From JBMNGO01 sp050949885 (GTDB lineage: Bacteria; Bacillota; Syntrophomonadia; Syntrophomonadales; Syntrophomonadaceae), in assembly GCA_050949885.1 (NCBI GenBank), contig JBMNGO010000001.1, positions 372,001 to 436,000 on the forward strand: a stretch of 64,000 nucleotides of DNA. The letters run 5' to 3'. The notes under the pieces were generated by a model. It searched no databases. It was not told the origin of the DNA and worked only from the letters and a program-made list of their open reading frames with translations. Shown here in pieces: positions 17,745 through 26,434 of the stretch. Both the position numbers and the translations under genes were made by a program. Every line of letters starts with the position of its first letter. The stretch's first letter is position 1.

Positions 17745-18413
17745 TCAGCTATTATTGATGATCCGCCAGTTTCTCTCCCGGGCAAGTCTCAGTAAGTCCG
17801 GGTCAGGATTAACAGCCACCGGCTCCCCCACCATTTCCATTACATAATGATCTGAATAGCTATCTCCAAAAGACCGGCTACGCTTCCAGTCAACTTCTGC
17901 AGTGGAAAAAAATTTTTGCAGCAGAATAACCTTAGTTTTCCCGTCAATTAATTCCATCTCTTGGGTGTGATCGAAATAATTATCCTTAAACGGCAACGGT
18001 GCGGCAATTACCGAATCAAAATGCAAATCATGCCTTACCATATGCAGCAACTCATGGAAAGCCCCTGATAACAGCACCAGATGAAAGCCTTCTTTCCTGG
18101 CCGTTTTTATTTCCTCCAGTACCAAAGGATTAAAACATGCGCGTATATTACCATAAGCCTGAGCAAAAAACTCGTTAACTTCATCCCGTAACATATCTTT
18201 AAAAATATGTATAAATCGATTTACGGCTTCATATTTCATTCTTTCCCGGGAGACGGTTTTAGCTTTGTATGCCAGAAGCCATGGTGCTATGGAAACATAC
18301 ACCTTCAGGAACCTGGATAATGACCGATTCTGTCTCCTCCATTCCCTACCCAGACACGGAAGGGTGTCTTTCATCAACAAAGTACCGTCAAAATCAAATA
18401 TGGCCAGTTTCAT
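17745..18413 (-). CDS. HAD-IB family phosphatase (SerB-like)
   Basis: About 222 aa. The HAD motifs are FDFDGTLL (I), LVLLSGA (II), a lysine before ILLQKFF, and GDSYSDHYVME (IV). The helical cap between motifs I and II fits subfamily IB, which includes phosphoserine phosphatase and membrane-lipid phosphatases. I set the start at ATG 18413 because AGGAGG lies six bases ahead; a longer frame starts at 18437. It is monocistronic, and the substrate is not clear. Confidence 0.85.
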   Translation of the reverse strand: MKLAIFDFDGTLLMKDTLPCLGREWRRQNRSLSRFLKVYVSIAPWLLAYKAKTVSRERMKYEAVNRFIHIFKDMLRDEVNEFFAQAYGNIRACFNPLVLEEIKTARKEGFHLVLLSGAFHELLHMVRHDLHFDSVIAAPLPFKDNYFDHTQEMELIDGKTKVILLQKFFSTAEVDWKRSRSFGDSYSDHYVMEMVGEPVAVNPDPDLLRLARERNWRIINNS

Positions 18414-19025
18414 TTGAGCCCTCCTGAATACTATCATATTTAATAATATCCTTTTCCCTTAAATATTATCAATCATAGTAACCATTTTTTTGCACAATTG
18501 CATCTTAACCCCAGTCTGCCATGAATCTGCTTATCCAAATGGTTCATTATATAATTTGCCATATTATCCCTTTATATTTTATTTGCAATAAAAATTTTGT
18601 CATTTATTAAAATTTTGTTGATTATTTTGTCAAACTTTTGTAAGATAATAGTCAAGAGTTGTAGTTTTTTGTTGATAAATGTCGTTTTGCGGAAAGATGA
18701 AATTTTTTTTGGTATTGCTTGTGAAGTTTGTCACCTTAGTTGTTTTCTAATACATATTTTTGAACTCGCACCTATTCTATTCAGCATTTAAGATTACTTC
18801 ACAAAAACGGCATATTTATTACATCGCAGCAAATCATATAAGTGAAAACTTAATTTTAGGAAATGATCGGACCGTTTATAAATACTCTTATCTCTTACTA
18901 ATAACCTGTTATCCTATAAACCATAATAACTAAGCTTCTAGCGAAAAAGGAGGTAGGGCTATAAATATTTTGTTGGCTAATTAAGCAAATTAATATTATT
19001 TAATTAGTAATAAGGAGGTTTTTTT
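18414..19025. other. Long AT-rich upstream region of the acyl-CoA dehydrogenase gene
   Basis: About 610 bases with no gene I can support. On the plus strand TTGATT, 17 bases, TAAGAT near 18616-18644 could be a promoter, which would leave a leader of about 370 nt. A second Shine-Dalgarno-like AAAGGAGG (about 18945) has no start codon after it. An inverted repeat (CTAATTAA at 18977-18984, TTAATTAG at 19000-19007) sits just before the real ribosome site. Confidence 0.5.
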
Positions 19026-20192
19026 ATGCATTTTGGTTTAACGGAAGAACAAAAATTGTTTAAACGTACATTTGCAGATTTCTCGGACGAGGTCATCCAA
19101 CCAGGGGCTGCTGAACGCGATGAAAAAGAAGAATTCGACCTGGAAGCTTGGAAAAAGATGGCTGACCTGGGTTTAGCCGGCTTGATCGTTCCTGAGGAAT
19201 ACGGCGGAACAGCTGCTGGTGCATTGGTTTACGCCATGGCGGTTGAAGAGATTTCTAGAAATGACGCATCAATGGGCGTAACCCTGTCCGCTCACACATC
19301 ACTGGGCACCTGGCCTATCCTGCATTTTGGCAATGAAGAACAAAAACAGAGATGGCTGCCCAGATTAGCTAGTGGCGAAAGTATGGGAGCCCTGGGACTT
19401 ACTGAACCCGGAGCAGGTTCTGATGTGGGCGCTACTGCCATGACAGCTGTTAAAGATGGAAACAACTATATCTTGAACGGCACCAAAATATTTATAACCA
19501 ATGGTTACTACGCCGACATTTATGTAATTCTAGTTCGTACTGGTGACAGAGATGCCAAACACGGCAACACTAGCTACTTTGTAGTAGAAAAAGGGACTCC
19601 TGGCTTTACTTTCGGCAAAAAAGAGAAAAAAATGGGTATCAGAGCTTCTGCTACCTATGAACTAGTATTTGAGGATTGCGTAGTCCCCAAAGAAAACCTG
19701 CTGGGAACTGAAGGTCAAGGCTTTAAGCAGACCATGCACGTGTTAAACGGCGGTCGTGTTGGTATTGCTGCACAGGCTTTGGGTATTGCTGAAGGTGCTT
19801 TCCGCCATGCTCTTGACTTTGCCCTCAACCGTTACCAATTTGGGAAACCCATCTTTGAGCAGGAAGCTGTATCTTTTAAACTGGCTAATATGGCTATGAA
19901 GATTCAGGCAGCCAGGAATCTGGTTTATGAAGTTGCCTGGAGAGAAGACAATGGTCTTCCCTATCAGAGACAGGGTGCATTTGCCAAGTGTTATGCAGGT
20001 GACACAGCTATGGAAGTAACCACTGAAGCAGTTCAGGTTCTCGGCGGATATGGTTACACCCGGGAATATCCTGTTGAGAGAATGATGCGGGATGCCAAGA
20101 TTACTCAGATCTATGAAGGCACCAATGAAATACAAAGACTTACTATCGCTAATTGCCTGAAAAAGGGCGATATCAGCAATTACGAATACTAA
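19026..20192 (+). CDS. bcd: Acyl-CoA dehydrogenase, probably short-chain (butyryl-CoA) type
   Basis: 388 aa flavoprotein oxidising a short acyl-CoA to the trans-2-enoyl-CoA. The FAD and substrate motifs are LGLTEPGAGSDVGA and YILNGTKIFITNGYYADIY. The catalytic glutamate is in QIYEGTNEIQRL near the C-terminus, the position used by short-chain enzymes. AAGGAGG lies eight bases before the ATG. It is followed by a terminator and then a CoA-transferase gene, suggesting butyrate metabolism. No etfAB genes are in the window, although electron-transfer flavoprotein should be needed. Confidence 0.93.
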   Translation: MHFGLTEEQKLFKRTFADFSDEVIQPGAAERDEKEEFDLEAWKKMADLGLAGLIVPEEYGGTAAGALVYAMAVEEISRNDASMGVTLSAHTSLGTWPILHFGNEEQKQRWLPRLASGESMGALGLTEPGAGSDVGATAMTAVKDGNNYILNGTKIFITNGYYADIYVILVRTGDRDAKHGNTSYFVVEKGTPGFTFGKKEKKMGIRASATYELVFEDCVVPKENLLGTEGQGFKQTMHVLNGGRVGIAAQALGIAEGAFRHALDFALNRYQFGKPIFEQEAVSFKLANMAMKIQAARNLVYEVAWREDNGLPYQRQGAFAKCYAGDTAMEVTTEAVQVLGGYGYTREYPVERMMRDAKITQIYEGTNEIQRLTIANCLKKGDISNYEY

Positions 20193-20207
20193 GCTGTGCT
20201 GTTTAAT

Positions 20208-20236
20208 GCGGGGCTTATAAAGCCCCGCCTGTTTTT
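20208..20236 (+). terminator. Intrinsic terminator between bcd and the CoA-transferase gene
   Basis: GCGGGGCTT pairs across ATAA with AAGCCCCGC, followed after three bases by TTTTT. It may let bcd be made in larger amounts than the next gene. Confidence 0.8.
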
Positions 20237-20257
20237 AATTGTTTCGGAGGTGAGAGC

Positions 20258-21595
20258 TTGAACTTCGCAGAGGAATATAAGAAAAAACTGGTAACTGCCG
20301 ATGAGGCAGCAAAATTGGTTAAGTCCGGAGACTGGATTGAATATGCTTTTGGCATCAACTCCTCCTATGACTTTGACCAAGCCCTTTCTAAAAGAAAGGA
20401 CGAACTCTGGGATGTAAATATTAAGTGCGATATCGGAGCTTATCGCCATTTTACTCTGGAGGTTGACCCCACCGGAGAACACTTTACCTGGAATAGCTGG
20501 CACGTAGCAGCCCATGATAAAACCTATATTGGAAAAACTCTTTATTATATTCCCATGAAATTTCACGAAAATCCCATGATGACTAGAAAAGATTGTATAC
20601 CTAACAATATTGCAGTAATTATGGTTACTCCCATGGATAAACATGGTTATTTTAATTTTGGTACCGGTGCAGCCACCACCTGGGCTTCCATTGATGCAGC
20701 AGAAAAAGTCATAGTTGAAGTAAACGAAAACCTGCCCCGAGGCCTGGGCGGTGGCCAAGAATGTATTCATGTTTCTCAGGTAGATTATATTATCGAAGGC
20801 TCCAATCCCCCACTGCTGGTTCTTCCATCAGCGGAGCCCAGTGATACAGATAAAAAAATTGCTGGTCATATTATCGAAAGGCTTTATGATGGAAACTGTG
20901 TTCAGTTGGGAATAGGCGGAATTCCCAATGCTGTGGGTACTATGGTAGCACAATCGGATCTGAAAGATCTTGGTGTGCACACTGAAATGTATGTTGATGC
21001 ATATTTTAAGATGGCACAGGCCGGCAAAATTACCGGAGCTAAGAAAAAGCTGGATCGGTTTAAACAAGTTTATGCTTTTGCCATGGGCAGCCAGGAGCTT
21101 TACGAATATATTGACGGCAATCCCGGTTTGGCCTCCTATCCGGTTGATTATACCAACAACCCATGGGTGGTAGCTCAAATTGATGATTTTGTATCAATTA
21201 ATGCCTGTATCGAAATAGACCTTTTCGGTCAGGTTTGTGCCGAAACGGTAGGAACCCGTCACATAAGCGGCACGGGAGGGCAGCTGGACTTTGTCGAGGG
21301 AGCTTATAAATCCAAAAATGGACAAAGCTTTATATGCATGCCATCAACTATAGAAGTTAAGGGCCAAATTCAATCGCGTATTAAACCCATTCTCTCTCCA
21401 GGAGCCATCGTTACCGATCCCAGAACGGCTACTCATATGATAGTAACCGAGTACGGGATAGCCAATATGAAAGGTAAAAGCACCTGGCAAAGAGCTGAAG
21501 CACTCATTTCTATAGCTCATCCGGATTTCCGGGATGAACTGATTAAAGAAGCTGAGAAAATGAAGATCTGGAGAAAAAGAAATAAGATCCAGTAG
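20258..21595 (+). CDS. Acetyl-CoA hydrolase/transferase family, butyryl-CoA:acetate CoA-transferase-like
   Basis: 445 aa family I CoA-transferase. The likely catalytic glutamate is in INACIEIDLFGQV. The GGG loop is GLGGGQECIHVSQ and the C-terminal HFTNREYGIA-like block reads VTEYGIANMKGKSTWQRA. Together with bcd this could activate butyrate with acetyl-CoA or release butyrate. The start is TTG 20258 with GGAGGTGAG seven bases ahead. Related 4-hydroxybutyrate CoA-transferases look alike, so the exact acid is not certain. Confidence 0.88.
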   Translation: MNFAEEYKKKLVTADEAAKLVKSGDWIEYAFGINSSYDFDQALSKRKDELWDVNIKCDIGAYRHFTLEVDPTGEHFTWNSWHVAAHDKTYIGKTLYYIPMKFHENPMMTRKDCIPNNIAVIMVTPMDKHGYFNFGTGAATTWASIDAAEKVIVEVNENLPRGLGGGQECIHVSQVDYIIEGSNPPLLVLPSAEPSDTDKKIAGHIIERLYDGNCVQLGIGGIPNAVGTMVAQSDLKDLGVHTEMYVDAYFKMAQAGKITGAKKKLDRFKQVYAFAMGSQELYEYIDGNPGLASYPVDYTNNPWVVAQIDDFVSINACIEIDLFGQVCAETVGTRHISGTGGQLDFVEGAYKSKNGQSFICMPSTIEVKGQIQSRIKPILSPGAIVTDPRTATHMIVTEYGIANMKGKSTWQRAEALISIAHPDFRDELIKEAEKMKIWRKRNKIQ

Positions 21596-21699
21596 TTTTT
21601 CAGCAGTCTAAGTAGTATGGTTAGCGGTAGAACAACTCAAGAAACTTGTTCAACCGCTTTTTTCTTCATTTGTTGATTCCAGAAAAGGAGGTGTTGGTT

Positions 21700-22449
21700 G
21701 TGGTTGATAAAAATATCAACCGTCCAGAGGATTTGCAGCATGAAGATCGTGCCCGCCTTTTAATTGATATGCTTCATCGTACAATATTCCATTATGTCCT
21801 CTGGTTCAAAGAAGTGGAACACCAATTTGGTATGGCTAAAGCTCTGGACTTATTGAAAACAGCCCTGGATCAAAGTTATACCATCCAAATGAACCGTCTG
21901 TCCAAAGTCTTTGGTTTTGAAATGGAAAATAATATCCCCAAAGCTTTGCTGGCTCTTCCTGATGATGAGCTTCTGCAAATCATGGAGGAATTTGGCAAGA
22001 ACTGGCTGGCCAACGATGGGGTGTGGTTCCAGGTTGTGGAACAGCGCTATGGAATGAATGACGCTAAACGCTGCAATGACTCCTGCTGGGCTAAGTTTTC
22101 TCCTTTTGAAGCTTGGTCAATCAAACAATTTCTCGGTTTGCCTGAACAGTCTGGGCTGGAAGGCTTGAAAAAGGCGTTGCGGTTCCGCATGTATGCCAGC
22201 ATTAATAAACAATCAATAATCGACGATGGCCCTAATGCCATAATATTTCAGATGAATGACTGCCGTGTGCAGTCTGCCCGCAAAAGAAAGGCATTAGCAG
22301 ATTACCCGTGTAAATCAGCAGGGTTGGTAGAATACAGCAGATTTGCCGAAGGAATTGACTCCAGAATCAAAACGGAGTGTATCGGCTGTCCTCCCGATGA
22401 ACATCCTGACCACTGGTTCTGTGCGTGGCGTTTTTCATTGGAGGAATAA
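21700..22449 (+). CDS. DUF6125-like cytosolic protein
   Basis: About 249 aa, no membrane helix or signal. The N-terminal HYVLWFKEVEHQFG and the cysteine-containing C-terminus ECIGCPPDEHPDHWFCAW fit the uncharacterised DUF6125 group. The conserved C and H residues at the end could bind a metal or cluster. I choose GTG 21700, six bases after AAGGAGGTG; a longer frame runs up to 21646. It follows the butyrate genes in the same direction, so a link with acyl-CoA metabolism is possible but unproven. Confidence 0.65.
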   Translation: MVDKNINRPEDLQHEDRARLLIDMLHRTIFHYVLWFKEVEHQFGMAKALDLLKTALDQSYTIQMNRLSKVFGFEMENNIPKALLALPDDELLQIMEEFGKNWLANDGVWFQVVEQRYGMNDAKRCNDSCWAKFSPFEAWSIKQFLGLPEQSGLEGLKKALRFRMYASINKQSIIDDGPNAIIFQMNDCRVQSARKRKALADYPCKSAGLVEYSRFAEGIDSRIKTECIGCPPDEHPDHWFCAWRFSLEE

Positions 22450-22491
22450 TCCAAATTGTCCACCACCATTACCAATTTCCAATATATCTGA

Positions 22492-22520
22492 AAGGAACCG
22501 CTCTATTGGGCGGTTCCTTT
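22492..22520 (+). terminator. Bidirectional terminator between convergent genes
   Basis: AAGGAACCGC pairs with GCGGTTCCTT around TCTATTGG, with T residues on both strands. It serves the DUF6125-like gene and paaK. Confidence 0.85.
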
Positions 22521-22522
22521 TG

Positions 22523-23815
22523 TTAATCCAGATGACGGTTATCAAAAACCCTCCTGGTTTTTTTCTCACTCCGGGGCAAAGTTTGATAGGGAACTACTTC
22601 AACATCGGCAATAATATTGATAATAGCTTTTATGTTATGTTTTAATTCAGCAGCCGCTCCCTTATCGGGATGCTTGGGATCTTCCTCCACCCTTATCAGT
22701 ACCCGGTCTTTTCCTTTTTCCCGTTCGATAATCATCTGGTATTCACTTGACAAACCGGAACTCATGCGAATCACATCTTCTATCTGTCCAGGATAAACAT
22801 TTACTCCTTTGATTTTTACGGTATCATCGCTGCGGCCCAAAATTCTTCCGATCCGAGGGAACGGACATCCACAGGGACATGGTTCATCAATAATACAAGT
22901 CAAATCCCTTGTGCGGTAGCGAACCAAGGGCATACCTTCCTTAACCAAAGTAGTAACTACTAATTCCCCGACCTGCCCAGGAGGGAGCACTTCACCGGTT
23001 TCCGGGTCAATTATTTCAAAATACATATAATCCGAGAAATAATGCATGCCCTGGTGGTACCTGCAGTCTATTCCAATCCCCGGTCCATAAACCTCAGTTA
23101 ATCCATAAATATCATAACTTTCCAGATTGAGCAGTTCTTCCAAGCGCATACGCATTTTCTCACCCCAACGTTCAGATCCCAGAACTGCTGTTTTCAGTTG
23201 GATTTTATCCCTCAGACCCCGCCGGTTTATCTCCTCCCCCAGCAAAAGAGCATAAGAGGCTGTAGCCATTAAGGCGGTAGCTTTTAGATCAATCATCATG
23301 GCCAGTTGTTTTTCCGTATTGCCCGGCCCCATGGGAATAACCATAGCTCCTAAGCGCTCACAGCCATTTTGAAATCCGATTCCGGCTGTCCACAGACCAT
23401 AACCTGGGGTAACCTGAATCCGGTCGCGGCGGGTTAGTCCAGCCAGTTGCAGGCAGCGTTTCATCATTTCGGCCCAATCATCAACATCTTTTTGGGTATA
23501 GGGGATTATTACAGGTTTCCCGGTGGTGCCTGAAGTAGAATGAATGCGAATAATCTCTTCCTCCGGAACTGCCCGCAAGGCCAGTGCCTCTTCCTGTCTC
23601 AGCTCATCCTTTCCCGTAAAGGGCAGTATTTTCAAATCATCAATGGATTTAATATCATCACAACTAATACCTGCAGCAGCGTACTTTTGCCGGTAATAGG
23701 GAGAAAAGTCCCGCAGTCGGTTCATTAAGCTGCGTAACATGATTGAATATTGTTCTTTATGCGGACGCATTTCCTGATAGTCTCCCGCTACAACTTCTAA
23801 TCCCTGTTGCCTCAT
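22523..23815 (-). CDS. paaK: Phenylacetate-CoA ligase family (aryl-CoA ligase)
   Basis: 430 aa adenylate-forming enzyme joining an aryl acetate to CoA with ATP. The AMP-binding motif is HSTSGTTGKPV, the acetyl-CoA-synthetase-like block is YGLTEVYGPG, and RYRTRDLT and VKIKGVNVYPGQIED mark the C-terminal lid. It starts one base after iorB and is the third gene of iorA-iorB-paaK. In archaea and clostridia this trio interconverts aryl acetates, aryl-acetyl-CoA and aromatic 2-oxoacids. The cysteines in CPCGCPF are typical of the PaaK family. Confidence 0.93.
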   Translation of the reverse strand: MRQQGLEVVAGDYQEMRPHKEQYSIMLRSLMNRLRDFSPYYRQKYAAAGISCDDIKSIDDLKILPFTGKDELRQEEALALRAVPEEEIIRIHSTSGTTGKPVIIPYTQKDVDDWAEMMKRCLQLAGLTRRDRIQVTPGYGLWTAGIGFQNGCERLGAMVIPMGPGNTEKQLAMMIDLKATALMATASYALLLGEEINRRGLRDKIQLKTAVLGSERWGEKMRMRLEELLNLESYDIYGLTEVYGPGIGIDCRYHQGMHYFSDYMYFEIIDPETGEVLPPGQVGELVVTTLVKEGMPLVRYRTRDLTCIIDEPCPCGCPFPRIGRILGRSDDTVKIKGVNVYPGQIEDVIRMSSGLSSEYQMIIEREKGKDRVLIRVEEDPKHPDKGAAAELKHNIKAIINIIADVEVVPYQTLPRSEKKTRRVFDNRHLD

Positions 23816-23816
23816 C

Positions 23817-24401
23817 TCATCTCATCTCCTCTTCATAATAAAGTTTGCCTAAATTGAAAGCCCTGGTATTGATGTCCCTTAATTGCTCGGGAAGCCGGTT
23901 GATCAGTTCATGCAAAATGGTTTCGGGCTGCAATAAAGGGTTGGCAGCAGCCAAAGCACCCAGCAAAACGGCATTTATGGCCCGGGTACTGCCTGCCTCG
24001 CCGGCCAGTTTATAAGCATCGACAATCACTATATGATGGTGCTGGGCAAGGTACTCCAGCAGTTTACCTTCATCGTACGTAGATTTTCCCAGATAGACAG
24101 AAGGGGGAATTATCTTTTGGGAGTTTATAATGGCTTTCCCGCCTTTTTTCATTTTGTTTATGTTTCTTACCGCTTCCGCAAGCTCAAACCCCAAATAGTA
24201 ATCGGCCCCTCCGTCGGGTATTAGTGCACCTTCAAGATGGTCAGCAATTCTGACCTGGGAAACCACCGCACCTTCCCTCTGTGACATGCCGATAATTTCA
24301 GAGGTTCTAACCTGAAATCCGGATTTAAGAGCCGCTTCCCCCATAACTCGGGCAGCCAGAACCGTCCCCTGGCCTCCCACACCGCACATAACTATATCCA
24401 T
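23817..24401 (-). CDS. iorB: Indolepyruvate:ferredoxin oxidoreductase beta subunit
   Basis: 194 aa gamma-type subunit of a 2-oxoacid:ferredoxin oxidoreductase. The N-terminus IVMCGVGGQGTVLAARVMGE is the family hallmark, followed by SEIIGMSQREGAVVSQVRI. The start codon overlaps the iorA stop as TAATG, so translation is coupled. It partners IorA to decarboxylate aromatic 2-oxoacids to acyl-CoA, or the reverse, with ferredoxin as electron carrier. Confidence 0.94.
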   Translation of the reverse strand: MDIVMCGVGGQGTVLAARVMGEAALKSGFQVRTSEIIGMSQREGAVVSQVRIADHLEGALIPDGGADYYLGFELAEAVRNINKMKKGGKAIINSQKIIPPSVYLGKSTYDEGKLLEYLAQHHHIVIVDAYKLAGEAGSTRAINAVLLGALAAANPLLQPETILHELINRLPEQLRDINTRAFNLGKLYYEEEMR

Positions 24402-26203
24402 TAGCTATTCCCTCCTTTAATGGCTGCAAAGGGGCATATCTCTATACACAGCCTGCAACCGGTACAAGTATCCATAACCTGGGGTTTGCGCCCTTTCTCC
24501 ATGACCAAAGCGGGACAGCCGATTTCTATAACACAGAGGCCGCAGTCACGGCATAAATCCTCATCAACTGTTACCGGCGGAGTCTTTTTCCTGCCAGGCA
24601 GGTTAACACACTCTCTTTTCATGATCACTACAGCCGGTTCATCACTGGCCAAGGCTTCTTTTACTGCCTTTATCGCTTCTTTAAGGTTAACCGGATCAAC
24701 CGTAGTCACTTTTTTTACCCCGCAGCCTTTTATAAGGGCCTCCATATTAATGGGCGGAACTTTCCTCCCCATGGCAGTTTGGCCGGTCCCCGGATGGGGT
24801 TGGAACCCGGTCATGGCTGTAGTGCTGTTGTCAAGGATAACCAGAGTCAAGGGGAAACGATTGTATATAGCATTCAACAGTCCCGGAAGGCCGGTGTGAT
24901 AAAAGGTGGAATCACCTAGCACCGCAATGGTTTTCCTTCCCGTTTCGGCCCTTCCTATACCCTGGGCCTGGGTGATACATGCTCCCATACAGAGGCAGGT
25001 ATCAACTGCTGCCAGAGGAGGCATAACCCCCAGGGTATAACAGCCAATATCCCCGGTAAAAACCACATCGGACTTCTTTCCTGCTCCTTTGCGAATGGCA
25101 TAAAACGACGCCCGGTGAGGACATCCGGCACAGAGGATAGGTGTGCGAACTGGCAGTTCAGGCAGATTCGTACTTTCTCCCTGCTGATAATCCCTACCCT
25201 GCCAGTTGGCAATGGCTTGCACTGCCAAATCCACGTTTAATTCTCCGGCACTAGGTACCATCCTATCATATTTACCGGATAATTTTATCTGAATTCCTGA
25301 TTTGCCGGCTAGGCGCAGTATTTCGTCTTCAATCACCGGATCCTGTTCTTCTATGACCAGTATCTGTTTCTTATTCTGAATAAAAGAGAGAACAAAACTC
25401 TCCGGGAATGGGAAAGGAGTACCTATTTTCATTACCGGTATACTTATACCCAGCCTTTTTAAAGCTTCCCGTACATAATGATAGCTAACTCCGGAACAGG
25501 CAATACCGGTTTCACCTTCCCCTTCAGCATAATTAAAAGACGAATTGCAAAAATCCTGTGCTATTTGTGCCAGTTTGTCTACCAACTCTTGATGTTTGCG
25601 ATTGGCTACATTGGGAAAGATAACATAGTCTGAACCCTTGTCAAAATGCGCTTCGTTTTTGACATGGCCGACGGTCGGAATATAGACATCCTGCCCCACA
25701 TGGCAGACCCTGGTAGTTGGGCGGATTATAACCGGAACGCGGTATTTCTCGGATAAGGAAAAAGCCTCCATGGTCATATATAAAGCTTCCTGGGGATTGG
25801 ACGGATCAAAAACCGGGACCTTGGCAAAGCTGGCAAAACGCCTGGTATCCTGCTCAGTCTGAGAGCTGTGGGGACCCGGATCATCAGCTACCACCAGCAC
25901 CATTCCTCCCTTGACTCCCAGATATACTCCTGATAAGAGAGGATCAGCCGCAACATTTAGCCCTACCTGTTTCATAGCAACCAGGCTCCTGGCTCCGCTG
26001 ACAGCCGCCCCATATGCGACCTCCAGGGCGACTTTTTCATTTACACACCATTCAGCATAGTACCCATGATTTACTGCATTTTCAGCTAGAGTGGCAAAAA
26101 CTTCCGTGGAAGGGGTGCCAGGGTAAGCTGTAACGATTTGCACACCAGCATTAATGGCTCCCCACGCAATGGCTTCATTCCCCAGCAATAATTTTTTCTC
26201 CAA
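24401..26203 (-). CDS. iorA: Indolepyruvate:ferredoxin oxidoreductase alpha subunit
   Basis: About 600 aa. An N-terminal pyrimidine-binding domain (AYPGTPSTEVF) is followed by a thiamine pyrophosphate domain (GDIGCYTLGV and the GDSTFYHTGLPGLLNAI block). A C-terminal 4Fe-4S pair has CRDCGLCVIEIGCP and CTGCRLCIEICPF. I set the start at TTG 26203 with GAGGTG eight bases ahead, because the family begins EKKLLLGNEA. The frame extends upstream to 26284, but that part reads through the leader terminator. Confidence 0.94.
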   Translation of the reverse strand: MEKKLLLGNEAIAWGAINAGVQIVTAYPGTPSTEVFATLAENAVNHGYYAEWCVNEKVALEVAYGAAVSGARSLVAMKQVGLNVAADPLLSGVYLGVKGGMVLVVADDPGPHSSQTEQDTRRFASFAKVPVFDPSNPQEALYMTMEAFSLSEKYRVPVIIRPTTRVCHVGQDVYIPTVGHVKNEAHFDKGSDYVIFPNVANRKHQELVDKLAQIAQDFCNSSFNYAEGEGETGIACSGVSYHYVREALKRLGISIPVMKIGTPFPFPESFVLSFIQNKKQILVIEEQDPVIEDEILRLAGKSGIQIKLSGKYDRMVPSAGELNVDLAVQAIANWQGRDYQQGESTNLPELPVRTPILCAGCPHRASFYAIRKGAGKKSDVVFTGDIGCYTLGVMPPLAAVDTCLCMGACITQAQGIGRAETGRKTIAVLGDSTFYHTGLPGLLNAIYNRFPLTLVILDNSTTAMTGFQPHPGTGQTAMGRKVPPINMEALIKGCGVKKVTTVDPVNLKEAIKAVKEALASDEPAVVIMKRECVNLPGRKKTPPVTVDEDLCRDCGLCVIEIGCPALVMEKGRKPQVMDTCTGCRLCIEICPFAAIKGGNS

Positions 26204-26228
26204 AACCAGCCACCTCACCCAAACAACA

Positions 26229-26317
26229 TAAAAAGCCAGGTCACAGAATAACCTGGCAGTATATCCATCATCAACCAAGCTCATCTGATCTCATCTTCAC
26301 TCAGCTCAGCTTTCCTG
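26229..26317 (-). promoter_or_regulatory. Candidate attenuator leader of iorAB-paaK with phased NAG triplets
   Basis: On the minus strand an extended -10 (TGATAAAAT, 26324-26332) suggests a start near 26317. The RNA then carries AAG, GAG, GAG, AAG, GAG, CAG and GAG, each exactly five bases apart (26312 down to 26280). An intrinsic terminator follows at 26230-26257. NAG triplets at 5-nt spacing before a terminator resemble target sites of the tryptophan-activated TRAP protein. The opening CCAGG could also pair with the terminator's CCTGG. This is inference; only four of the seven triplets are GAG. Confidence 0.4.
26230..26257 (-). terminator. Intrinsic terminator in the iorA leader
   Basis: GCCAGGT pairs with ACCTGGC around TATTCTGTG, then TTTTT. 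It lies about 27 bases before the TTG start of iorA, so it probably acts as an attenuator. Confidence 0.75.
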
Positions 26318-26434
26318 GACCATATTTTATCATGATTATGTTTTTTTAGAAATGATAAAAATTAGAAATTTAAGTATAGAATAAGCCCCAAATTCACATT
26401 ATATAGGCAGATACGAAAAAGGCGGGTTTATTTT

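Noticed and set aside
18597..18791. 64-codon plus-strand ORF in the bcd upstream region
   Set aside because: Its hydrophobic composition follows from AT-rich DNA and it lacks a ribosome site.
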